Below are positions 1 to 6,110 of a DNA stretch of 6,645 nt, piece after piece (the stretch's first letter is position 1; every line of letters starts with the position of its first letter). The stretch spans positions 1 through 6,645 of the forward strand of contig CALJKN010000170.1 in the NCBI GenBank assembly GCA_937973585.1. Reading direction: 5' to 3'. The translations under genes and the position numbers were made by a program. Under the pieces are notes generated by a model. The model was given only the letters and a program-made list of their open reading frames with translations. It searched no databases and was not told the origin of the DNA. Origin of the DNA: an uncultured Helicobacteraceae bacterium (GTDB lineage: Bacteria; Campylobacterota; Campylobacteria; Campylobacterales; UBA6016).

Positions 1-11
1 GAAGGCCTCAT
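1..11 (-). CDS. Possible start of the next gene (M-R-P at the left edge)
   Basis: On the minus strand an ATG at 11-9 is followed by AGG and CCT up to the window edge, 47 nt after the nadE stop. Only three codons are visible, with a poorly spaced AGG upstream. In Helicobacter and Campylobacter nadE is followed by lpxK as I recall it, so an lpxK start is conceivable, but nothing here identifies it. The ATG lies in the 3' arm of the hairpin, which could then be a translational control element instead. Confidence 0.2.
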
Positions 12-31
12 TTTGGGCTTTGCCTAAAATG
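9..31. terminator. Hairpin after nadE, possible terminator
   Basis: CATTTTGGGC (9-18) and GCCTAAAATG (22-31) form a 10-bp stem with a 3-nt loop and one mismatch (G-T on the plus strand, hence a wobble there and an A-C mismatch on the minus strand). It lies 28 nt after the nadE stop. No U-run follows on the minus strand within the window (the flank is AGGCCTTC), so an intrinsic terminator is doubtful. Confidence 0.3.
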
Positions 32-58
32 TGAGAATTAATCAGAGGGTTCAATTAA

Positions 59-811
59 TCAAAGCTCGGCTATTTTTGGAGGCTTGGTCTTAAATATGTT
101 ATTTTCGTATCTGGACATAATAAAATCTACCATCTCTTTGTTATGCCCTTTATGCATCGCCTCTTCAGGCTTAAGACCGTTATCGAAAATATCGAACATA
201 GCGGCATCAAGGTCTTTATATCTGTACCCGAGTTCCTCTTCGTCGCTTTGCCCCTCCCACAAGTCGGCACTAGGAGCTTTGTTTATTATCTCGTCGATTA
301 CCCCCAGATGTCTTGCAAGGGCAAAAATCTGTGTTTTATATAGCGAACCTATAGGGTTTATCCCGCAAGCAGTATCCCCAAAAAGCGTACCATATCCTAA
401 GATTATCTCACTTTTATTGCTAGTACCTACAACTATCGCCCTATCTCTGGCCGACACGTCATACAAAACTGCCATACGAAGCCTTGCCGCAAGGTTACCT
501 TTTCTAAGTTTCGTGGATAGCTCCAGAGGGTAAGAGTGAAGCATATTTTTTATAGATACATGCTCGGCCTCTATATCAAACTTTTCGCAAAGCATCAGAG
601 CATGACTCATATGAACCGGATTTGTGGTATCGCTCGGAATCATAACTACAGACATATCGGCTCCAAACGCCTTTTTGCATAAAACAGCGGTAACAGCCGA
701 GTCAACACCTCCCGAAAGCCCCAGTACAACCCTGCGAAACCCTATCGAAGCTGTCTCCTCTTTTAAAAAAGAGAGTAGTTTTTGCTCTATTTGAAACATA
801 TCGAGATTCAT
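59..811 (-). CDS. nadE: NAD+ synthetase, ammonia-dependent type
   Basis: Makes NAD+ from nicotinic acid adenine dinucleotide, ATP and ammonia, the last step of NAD synthesis, in the cytosol. The 250 residues match the short ammonia-dependent form; there is no N-terminal glutaminase domain. The ATP-pyrophosphatase P-loop LGLSGGVDSAV (30-40) is intact, followed by VGTSNKSE (128-135), a GDTACGINPIGSLYK region (145-159), and KAPSADLWEGQSDEEELG (178-195), which together bind the dinucleotide, ATP and magnesium. The start is chosen at ATG 811 because of the GGGGGT site; an upstream TTG at 853 would add 14 residues. It lies 29 nt after trmL and is probably the last or next-to-last gene of the transcript seen here. 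Confidence 0.95.
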   Translation of the reverse strand: MNLDMFQIEQKLLSFLKEETASIGFRRVVLGLSGGVDSAVTAVLCKKAFGADMSVVMIPSDTTNPVHMSHALMLCEKFDIEAEHVSIKNMLHSYPLELSTKLRKGNLAARLRMAVLYDVSARDRAIVVGTSNKSEIILGYGTLFGDTACGINPIGSLYKTQIFALARHLGVIDEIINKAPSADLWEGQSDEEELGYRYKDLDAAMFDIFDNGLKPEEAMHKGHNKEMVDFIMSRYENNIFKTKPPKIAEL

Positions 812-817
812 ATCTTG

Positions 818-823
818 ACCCCC
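818..823 (-). promoter_or_regulatory. Ribosome binding site GGGGGT that selects the nadE ATG
   Basis: GGGGGT (five of six bases of GGAGGT) lies 6 nt before the ATG at 811. The in-frame TTG at 853 lacks a comparable site and would overlap trmL, so 811 is preferred. Confidence 0.55.
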
Positions 824-840
824 AGTAAATGTTTTTGTGT

Positions 841-1311
841 TTATTTTACCCAATCAAATCTGTGTCGGTTTTGTCTGAACGCTTCATAAGAGGCCGCCGC
901 AACCGCCGATGAAAGATTAAGGCTTCTAAACTCCTCTCTCATCTCTATCGTTACCATGTTCTCTTTTTTTTGATCCATAATGGAAGTCGGAAGACCGGAA
1001 TCTTCAGAGCCGAAATACAAAAAATCGCCGGCTTGAAACTCTATATCAAAGTACGATCTCTCTGTTTTTGTCGTAAAAAAGAAATGTCTATCCGTTATCG
1101 GATTTGAGGATAAAAAATCATTCAGGCTCTCCCAAAGGCAAAAATCCAAACTAGGCCAATAATCTAGCCCGGCTCTTTTTAATTGTTTATCTGTTATCTC
1201 GTACGGAATCGGTTTTACGATATGTAAACGATACCCCAAAGATACACATGTTCTCCCTATATTTCCGGTATTTTGCGGAATTTTTGGAGACACCAAAACT
1301 ATGTTAAACAA
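841..1311 (-). CDS. trmL: tRNA (cytidine/uridine(34)-2'-O)-methyltransferase
   Basis: SPOUT-class enzyme (TrmL, formerly YibK) that methylates the ribose 2'-OH of the wobble nucleotide in tRNA-Leu isoacceptors using S-adenosylmethionine; it acts in the cytosol as a homodimer. The 156 residues equal the family length. The family motifs are all visible: an N-terminal strand and PQNTGNIGR (12-20), LDYW (49-52), FGSEDSGLP (100-108) in the SAM-binding knot, and RSLNLSSAVAAASYEAFRQ (129-147) closing the trefoil. The first residues, MFNIVLVSP, align with the usual start of the family, which makes TTG at 1311 the start rather than an internal site. It follows the kinase stop by 8 nt and precedes nadE by 29 nt, with no evident terminator or promoter on either side, so it is probably cotranscribed with both. 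Confidence 0.93.
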   Translation of the reverse strand: MFNIVLVSPKIPQNTGNIGRTCVSLGYRLHIVKPIPYEITDKQLKRAGLDYWPSLDFCLWESLNDFLSSNPITDRHFFFTTKTERSYFDIEFQAGDFLYFGSEDSGLPTSIMDQKKENMVTIEMREEFRSLNLSSAVAAASYEAFRQNRHRFDWVK

Positions 1312-1317
1312 ATTTTA

Positions 1318-1322
1318 CTCTA
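1318..1322 (-). promoter_or_regulatory. Weak ribosome binding site overlapping the kinase stop, for trmL
   Basis: TAGAG, whose first three bases are the kinase stop codon, ends 6 nt before the trmL TTG at 1311. It is a weak site, consistent with coupled reinitiation after the kinase. Confidence 0.4.
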
Positions 1323-2834
1323 TCTCTTGTCTGATATTTTTATTGTGATCTCAAATACGGCTCCACCGTTTTCATTTTTCGCCGACAAAAAGCCCCCAAT
1401 ATGGTTTTCTACTATAAGTTTTGACATATAAAGGCCGACACCGGTCCCTTTGCCTTGCTCTTTTGTAGTAAAATACGGCTCAAAAATCTTATCCATGACC
1501 TCTTCGTCTATACCGCCACCGTTATCTTTGACGATGATTTTTCCGAGATCTCCATTTACAAATGTGGAGATATGTATAAAGCCGTCATGCTCCGGATTGT
1601 GGGACAAAATCGCATCTTTTGAGTTCGATATAAGATTTAGTATCACTTGCGAAAACTCGCTTGGATAACCATGACACGAAAAATCATCTCCTACTACCTC
1701 ATACGATATGGATGAATTTTTGAGCTGCGCACCCACTATGTCCACGGAGTCTCGTATAATTTTTTGTATGCTAAAAACAATTTTCTCTTTATTAGGTTTA
1801 AAAAAATTTCTAAAATCGTCAATGGTTTTGGACATAAAATTTACCTGAGACATTGCGTTGTTTTCAAAATTCTTTATGTATTCGTCGTTTAATTCATCGA
1901 ACTGTTTTGCAAGTCTAATATCTTGTATCATAAGCCCCAGAGCATTTAGCGGTTGCCTCCATTGGTGAGCAATAGCACCTATCATCTCACCCATAGCTGC
2001 TAGTTTTGACTGCTGAACCAAAAGCCTCTCGCTCTCCAGTATCTGCTCCGTCTGCTCTTTTACCCTCTCCTCCAAAACGGCATTTAAAACCTCAAGCTCT
2101 CTATTGCTTTTTTGAAGCTGCTTGGTTTTATCTATGACCTTTAACTCCAAAATCTCATTAATATTTTTTAGCTCACCCTCGTAGAGATGGTTTTTATTAT
2201 CCATCTCCCTCAATGCATCAACAATAATTTTAACCTCATAGGAGCCTGTTTTATTGGATAGGGTCAATCTGTTGCCGGGTTTGTAATTTTTGAGTGCACC
2301 GGCTATCTCTTTTAGTGGAGCCAATAGATAAAACAATATACTAAGAAGGAGGATAAATACTACCAAAATTATGAGAATTGCATTATTCAAAAGCTTTTGG
2401 GCGGTTTGACTCAAGTTATTCAAAAATACAGAGGAGTACTTGACCTCCAAAATACCTATTCTCTCTTTTGTCGCCTGATCCAAAAGGGGTTTTGTTATAA
2501 CAAACGGCTCATATCTATTATCCTTTTTGCCGGTTGCAAAACTAAAAACAGGTTTTCCGCTTTTTGCATCTATGAGGGCGACGGCCTCTATATTTGTATT
2601 ACCTATAAGCGATGTTAAAACTTGCTTTGCGGCATCCTCCTGATCAAGATATAGATACATTTCAACCATAGGGGAGACGGTGGACACCACCTGAACCGCT
2701 TTTTCATGCTCACTTGCATAGAGTGTATCTTTTATATTCTCTTTGAAGGCGAAAAAAAGGTACGAAACAAGAACTACAATACAAACGACAAACACAAGGG
2801 CAAGCCTAAAAGCTATTGTCTGCGATAGCCTCAT
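1320..2834 (-). CDS. Membrane sensor histidine kinase with CHASE8-like periplasmic domain
   Basis: A 504-residue inner-membrane kinase. The order is a membrane helix (about 8-30); a periplasmic domain (about 35-148); a second helix (about 150-174); a short HAMP-like linker (about 175-215); a coiled coil rich in E, K and L (about 217-275); a HisKA domain with H-box GAIAHQWRQPLNAL and phospho-accepting His290; and a C-terminal ATPase with N-box NLISNSKDAI, G1 DNGGGI, F-box FEPYFTTK and G2 GKGTGVGLYMSK. All catalytic boxes are intact. The periplasmic part carries a pattern like CHASE8: a helix with AVQVVSTVSPMVEMYL, then LDQEDAAKQVLTSLIGN, NIEAVALIDAKSGKPVFSF. CHASE8 is the YfiN sensor domain. 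The start is taken as ATG at 2834, sharing one base with the upstream TGA and with AAGG 7 nt before; a preceding in-frame TTG is poorly spaced. No receiver domain is fused, and no response regulator is in the window. Confidence 0.93.
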   Translation of the reverse strand: MRLSQTIAFRLALVFVVCIVVLVSYLFFAFKENIKDTLYASEHEKAVQVVSTVSPMVEMYLYLDQEDAAKQVLTSLIGNTNIEAVALIDAKSGKPVFSFATGKKDNRYEPFVITKPLLDQATKERIGILEVKYSSVFLNNLSQTAQKLLNNAILIILVVFILLLSILFYLLAPLKEIAGALKNYKPGNRLTLSNKTGSYEVKIIVDALREMDNKNHLYEGELKNINEILELKVIDKTKQLQKSNRELEVLNAVLEERVKEQTEQILESERLLVQQSKLAAMGEMIGAIAHQWRQPLNALGLMIQDIRLAKQFDELNDEYIKNFENNAMSQVNFMSKTIDDFRNFFKPNKEKIVFSIQKIIRDSVDIVGAQLKNSSISYEVVGDDFSCHGYPSEFSQVILNLISNSKDAILSHNPEHDGFIHISTFVNGDLGKIIVKDNGGGIDEEVMDKIFEPYFTTKEQGKGTGVGLYMSKLIVENHIGGFLSAKNENGGAVFEITIKISDKR

Positions 2835-3361
2835 CAAATTGCCTTAACGATAGCATATAAAGTTTGTGGAAACTCCAAGCCTCTATCTTTTAGTACTTTT
2901 TTATTCATTAAGACTACCGGATGCCGCTCAAGGGTAACCGAAAATAAAAAACCGTTTTTTAGATTTTCGCTATCATATACGGCCGACACGGTATTTGTAG
3001 CCCTGATAAAGCTTTGCACTTTTGAGAGCTGTTCATGTGTTCCGTTTAGACAGTATATAAGACTTGGCCTAACCGGAGGACAACACTTATCAAACGTAGT
3101 GATCGTAACTTTTAAATTGTATTTCCCAAGTCTGCCGCCGAATTTATTCTCTAAAAATTGAGCTGCATACTCGGCCGTATCATCATCGCCGGAGCCGTGG
3201 ACTATTATAAGCTCAATATTATCACCGACGACTGCTTTGCTTTTTTCAAGTATCGAAATCTTCGGCAATAAAGTCAGTTGCGTCTCAAGCAAAAAAGTGT
3301 TATACGAACCTGCAAAAAGCATAGCACTAAAAACTGCCGCCAAAAAGAGGGGTCGTATCAA
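2834..3361 (-). CDS. YfiR/DUF4154-like secreted periplasmic protein
   Basis: A 175-residue secreted protein. Residues 1 to about 18 form a signal peptide (MIRPLFLAAVFSAMLFAG). The mature part has the layout of the YfiR family (DUF4154, PF13689): an amphipathic LTLLPKISILEK helix, a first strand (IELIIVHG), an amide-rich helix, KVTITTFDK, a Cys-containing strand (LIYCLNG at 101-107), then VSAVYDSENLKNG, a FLFSV strand and a final VVLMNKKVLKDRGLEF segment. YfiR in Pseudomonas is a periplasmic repressor of the diguanylate cyclase YfiN. Three cysteines (93, 94, 104) could form a disulfide, as in YfiR, but not in the same pattern. It starts at TTG overlapping the receptor's TGA (TTGA); the next ATG, codon 14, would destroy the signal peptide. 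It ends in TGATG with the kinase start. The family match is by motif layout, not by search, and is a divergent one. Confidence 0.72.
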   Translation of the reverse strand: MIRPLFLAAVFSAMLFAGSYNTFLLETQLTLLPKISILEKSKAVVGDNIELIIVHGSGDDDTAEYAAQFLENKFGGRLGKYNLKVTITTFDKCCPPVRPSLIYCLNGTHEQLSKVQSFIRATNTVSAVYDSENLKNGFLFSVTLERHPVVLMNKKVLKDRGLEFPQTLYAIVKAI

Positions 3362-5370
3362 AACCTACCCCTTACGGTAGCATATACGCCCCTCCCTTCA
3401 CCGAGGTAGTCGTCGTTATATGTCCTAGGCTCGCTAGGATATTTTATTTTTTGGTCAAATATATTTTTGGCAGTTATCTGAATCTCTGCTTTGTACGGTT
3501 TTATTTTGTAGCCGAGAGATAAATCGGTAGTTTGCCATCCATCTAATTTATCCCTAGTATCCCCGTTTTCTCTGATTTTAGATCCGCTATATCTCCATGC
3601 GGCAGACCCCCAAACTCCATTGTCAAAATTATAAACAGCGTGCGTCTTAAGGGTGTGATTCGCAGTATTTGCAAGTCTTCGTCCCTCTGCATCTTCGCCC
3701 CATTGATATGTATGGCCTACGTAAAAAGTCAGAGAGTCTGTTTTTGCCCTCCACTCGGTCTCACAACCGGTTATTTTACTTTTGCCGACATTTTGGTATT
3801 TGTTGCCGTTTAGCTTATTTATCTGATCGTAGTTTTGCAGATAAAACAGATCGAAAGAGAAAACGTTATTTTGCGAGAACTGATGTATATATTGGGTCTC
3901 ATAAGCATAAACGACCTCCGGTCTAAGTTCAGTATTCCCGATTCTGGATTGGTTGTTCATTATGTAGAGCTCTTGCCATGAAGGATCCCTATGTGACTTT
4001 GAGACAAAAAACTTCAGCCTGTCTTGCTCGCTAAGAGAGTAGACCAACGAAACTCTCGGCTCCCAAACGGCTCCGTTTTTATTTCTTTTATCAATACTAA
4101 GAGCGGCATTTAGCGCCAAATCATCCGTAACCTCTTTGTCAAACTCAACATATCCGCCTATCGATGAGACATATCCGTTTTTATCGAAAGCCGGCAATCT
4201 ATCGGAATAGTCTACAATTCCGACACCTGTTGTTCGGTTTGTCATTAATGTCTCTTGCTCTATTGCCTTTTCCCATCTACCTCTGATGCCGTACGACAAA
4301 GAGCCGCCAAAAACATCGCTCTCAAAGCTGTTCTCTACCGCATAACGCCTAATGGTTATTTCCGAGTATCTATATAGCCCGTCAGGATAAGTGATACCGG
4401 ACAAAACCATCCCCGCCGGAGCCGTTATACTGTCTATAATAAAACTATCTTCAAAAACCGAGGCCTTCATAACGCCTCCGGTATCGGATATATTATATTT
4501 AAAGCCGCCGCTTATGTCATATCTTGGAAGCTCATAATTGTCGTCGTCTTGCGTCAGTGCATACGATATCCCGCCGCCGGCTCCGTGTTTATAGCCTATA
4601 GCCCTAGCATTCACAAAAAAGTTTTTGTTTGAAAGGGAGAGCGAGAGCGATTCCGTCTCGGTTTTTGCAGGAGCATATCCGCTTCTACCGAAAGGGACAT
4701 TTATCGCTCCGTAGACACCCAGACCTGCGATATCCCTGCCGTATGAGAGCTTTTTTTCATCTCGGAGTATATAGGCATCCAGATGTAATGCAAAATCATC
4801 TTTTGAATAATCATAAGAGCCACCGACCCTTTTTTCGGCACTGCTACCGTATCCTGCAAAAACTTGCGAGGTAAAACTAGGCTTGTCTATTTGCTCTTTA
4901 TAGGTAGTTACGACTATCGAACCGGCATATCCGTTACTCCCTTTTGTGTACGCACCGGGTCCCCTGATAACCTCAACTCTCTTTATGAGCTCTATCGGCA
5001 TAGATAGATAAGGGGTATATCCGCCAAAATAAAGATCGTTAACCTCCGAACCGTCTATGATTAGCTTGCTCTGTCCGAACGCATACGGGTTTGAGCCTCT
5101 AAAGACAGGGTTAATCATACCGAGGCTATCGGTAGACATCTCAACCCCTGCCACAAGCTCTAATGCTTCCTTTAGTGTTGTTGCACCTACTTCTCTGAGC
5201 TCTTTATTTTCGAAAACACTCATTATATACGGCAGATATGTAATATTTTTTCTTGTCTGCGTTGCAGCTTTTCCGATATCAGCCAAATCTGTTTTTATAT
5301 CGGCAAGAACCATACCCTGTTCCGCAAGAGCAAAGGAGGCTAGGCTAGAGATTAAAATTTTTTTTACCAT
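3358..5370 (-). CDS. TonB-dependent outer-membrane receptor
   Basis: A 670-residue outer-membrane protein of TonB-dependent receptor type. Residues 1 to about 23 look like a signal peptide (MVKKILISSLASFALA, with VLA near the likely cleavage). A lead-in, LADIGKAATQTRKNI, precedes the plug domain, about 45-158. The plug has LREVGATTLKEALELVAGVEM, written here as its parts VGATTLKEALELV and AGVEM, then RGSNPYAFGQ, LIIDG and the diagnostic VEVIRGPGA (132-140). The rest is a beta barrel: alternating aromatic strands, a LRPE motif (NTELRPEVVYAYE) and the typical C-terminal phenylalanine in VRGRF. I see no clear TonB box. The substrate cannot be told; the general type is the siderophore/cobalamin-like class. 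The next gene overlaps the stop by 4 nt and encodes a YfiR-like protein, followed by a sensor kinase, which argues for a signalling as well as a transport role. The ATG at 5370 has only a weak site (GAG 7 nt upstream). Confidence 0.93.
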   Translation of the reverse strand: MVKKILISSLASFALAEQGMVLADIKTDLADIGKAATQTRKNITYLPYIMSVFENKELREVGATTLKEALELVAGVEMSTDSLGMINPVFRGSNPYAFGQSKLIIDGSEVNDLYFGGYTPYLSMPIELIKRVEVIRGPGAYTKGSNGYAGSIVVTTYKEQIDKPSFTSQVFAGYGSSAEKRVGGSYDYSKDDFALHLDAYILRDEKKLSYGRDIAGLGVYGAINVPFGRSGYAPAKTETESLSLSLSNKNFFVNARAIGYKHGAGGGISYALTQDDDNYELPRYDISGGFKYNISDTGGVMKASVFEDSFIIDSITAPAGMVLSGITYPDGLYRYSEITIRRYAVENSFESDVFGGSLSYGIRGRWEKAIEQETLMTNRTTGVGIVDYSDRLPAFDKNGYVSSIGGYVEFDKEVTDDLALNAALSIDKRNKNGAVWEPRVSLVYSLSEQDRLKFFVSKSHRDPSWQELYIMNNQSRIGNTELRPEVVYAYETQYIHQFSQNNVFSFDLFYLQNYDQINKLNGNKYQNVGKSKITGCETEWRAKTDSLTFYVGHTYQWGEDAEGRRLANTANHTLKTHAVYNFDNGVWGSAAWRYSGSKIRENGDTRDKLDGWQTTDLSLGYKIKPYKAEIQITAKNIFDQKIKYPSEPRTYNDDYLGEGRGVYATVRGRF
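3368..3373 (-). promoter_or_regulatory. Ribosome binding site AAGGGG embedded in the receptor's C-terminal codons
   Basis: AAGGGG lies 6 nt before the TTG start at 3361 and is formed by the codons GTA AGG GGT of the receptor's last residues (VRGRF). It supports TTG as the start of the YfiR-like gene. Confidence 0.6.
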
Positions 5371-5385
5371 AATATGGCTCGCCCT

Positions 5386-5414
5386 ATATTTACTTTTTAT
5401 CAGGTATTTTGCAA
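5386..5414 (-). promoter_or_regulatory. Candidate sigma-70 promoter for the receptor operon
   Basis: On the minus strand TTGCAA (5414-5409) is followed after 16-17 bp by TAAATA or AAATAT (5392-5386), a modest match to -35 and -10 elements. It would give a leader of only about 10-15 nt before the receptor ATG at 5370. The region is so AT-rich that such matches arise by chance, so confidence is low. An earlier TTGATA at 5459-5454 with a poor -10 is an alternative. Confidence 0.25.
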
Positions 5415-5426
5415 ATAATATTTACT

Positions 5427-5453
5427 TAAAACTTAAGATAGAGTTAAGTTTTA
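5427..5453. promoter_or_regulatory. Perfect 10-bp inverted repeat, operator candidate or weak terminator
   Basis: The arms TAAAACTTAA (5427-5436) and TTAAGTTTTA (5444-5453) are perfect reverse complements around the 7-bp spacer GATAGAG. On the minus strand the half-site reads ACTTAA, 7 bp, TTAAGT, one T, TTAAGT, so there is a third, direct half-site (5424-5429) at a 7-bp period. It sits between the hemL cluster and the TonB receptor gene, 40 or more bp upstream of the candidate receptor promoter. That fits an operator for a dimeric regulator. As RNA it could also fold into a hairpin ending in UUUU just after the upstream stop, but with a single G-C pair per arm it would be a weak terminator. 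The symmetry is seen; the role is inferred. Confidence 0.5.
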
Positions 5454-5455
5454 TA

Positions 5456-5668
5456 TCAATTTTCTTTTTTATTAAAAAATCCATACAAAAACATAAAAAT
5501 TTTTCTAACGATCAATATAATCAGATAAACTCCAAAACTCCATAAAAAAGCGTGGCCTAGTTGCATTGGATTCTCTATCAGCGTGATTCTCTCAGGATGC
5601 ATGAAAAGCGACATACAGACCAAGATTGCCAAATATATCAAAAGCTCTTTTTTAATCTTTTTAAGCAA
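5456..5668 (-). CDS. Uncharacterised 70-residue membrane protein
   Basis: A small, basic, very hydrophobic protein with two predicted membrane segments, about residues 7-23 and 37-60. They are separated by a short polar turn (HPERITLIENP), and the protein has a KKIKKE N-terminus and a KKEN C-terminus. Both ends being basic suggests they face the cytoplasm with the turn outside. I recognise no named family; proteins of similar size with an MHPE-type turn seem to occur in relatives, but that is a recollection only. It starts with TTG overlapping the end of the upstream gene by 8 bp and preceded by AGGAG, so it is very likely translated. It is the last gene of the hemL cluster; an AT-rich inverted repeat begins 2 nt after its TGA stop. 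Confidence 0.7.
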   Translation of the reverse strand: MLKKIKKELLIYLAILVCMSLFMHPERITLIENPMQLGHAFLWSFGVYLIILIVRKIFMFLYGFFNKKEN

Positions 5669-6110
5669 AGTTTCTCCTAAAAAACAATGTAAAAATCATA
5701 GCCGAAACAGGCAATACGGCAACCCCTATCAAAAATGGCACAACATCCAAAATACCATTATTTGACAGGTATAAAAAAATTATCACAAACAGGACATAAG
5801 AGAGAAGTCTAAACGGAAATAGCCAGCCCTTATATGTTTTTAGAAAAACGGAAAACTTTGACTCCTGTTTTTGGTCTTCCTCTTCATCTTCGCCATCTGC
5901 ATCCATTGACTCACCGTCGGTTCTATTTTGCGGTGCACTTGAGACAACTTTCTTATATCCTAAAAATGATGCCGTCGCAACGAGTAAAAAACCGACAAAC
6001 GAAGCAAAAAAATTCAAAAATCCGTTTGCCCCCCAAAAGATACCGACCACAACCGCCAAAACTACAAAAACAGCCGCTAAAACTTTAGCTATCTCTATCA
6101 CCGTTCTCAT
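5661..6110 (-). CDS. Uncharacterised four-segment membrane protein with acidic loop
   Basis: I do not recognise a named family. From the ATG at 6110 the protein is 149 residues with four predicted membrane segments: about 8-27, 31-52, 97-116 and 119-144. Between segments 2 and 3 is a soluble loop containing a strongly acidic run (ESMDADGEDEEEDQ, about 67-80). The protein ends RRNFA. By the positive-inside rule (KK at 53-54, K and R at 91-101, RR at 145-146) the loop and the C-terminus are probably cytoplasmic. The open frame extends up to 6206, but that stretch is the interior of the AtpZ-like gene in another frame and its residues look non-protein-like. The chosen ATG overlaps the AtpZ-like gene by 26 bp and has only a weak GAG-type ribosome site, so translation is probably coupled. 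A GTG at 6101 is a less likely alternative start. Confidence 0.75.
   Translation of the reverse strand: MRTVIEIAKVLAAVFVVLAVVVGIFWGANGFLNFFASFVGFLLVATASFLGYKKVVSSAPQNRTDGESMDADGEDEEEDQKQESKFSVFLKTYKGWLFPFRLLSYVLFVIIFLYLSNNGILDVVPFLIGVAVLPVSAMIFTLFFRRNFA
5674..5678 (-). promoter_or_regulatory. Ribosome binding site AGGAG that fixes the TTG start of the 70-residue gene
   Basis: AGGAG, a near-ideal Shine-Dalgarno, lies 5 nt before the TTG at 5668, inside the final codons of the upstream gene (FRRNFA). It supports a real 70-residue gene despite its small size. Confidence 0.7.

Noticed and set aside
36..61. Direct repeat of AATTAATCA (36-44 and 53-61)
   Set aside because: Only nine AT-rich bases in two copies, one overlapping the nadE stop; chance is a sufficient explanation and no attachment-site context is present.
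84..533. Plus-strand open frame of 149 codons opposite nadE
   Set aside because: It lies wholly within nadE on the other strand, its product is serine- and leucine-rich low-complexity text typical of an antisense shadow, and nadE has all its motifs intact.
812..853. Longer nadE starting at TTG 853
   Set aside because: It would overlap the trmL end and has no ribosome site, whereas ATG 811 has GGGGGT at 6 nt and gives the usual family length.
5057..5545. Plus-strand open frame of 162 codons opposite the receptor start and the gap
   Set aside because: It is antisense to the receptor's signal peptide and plug and runs across the AT-rich gap; the later residues are K/I/F/N-rich as expected for AT-rich non-coding DNA, and there is no ribosome site or family resemblance.
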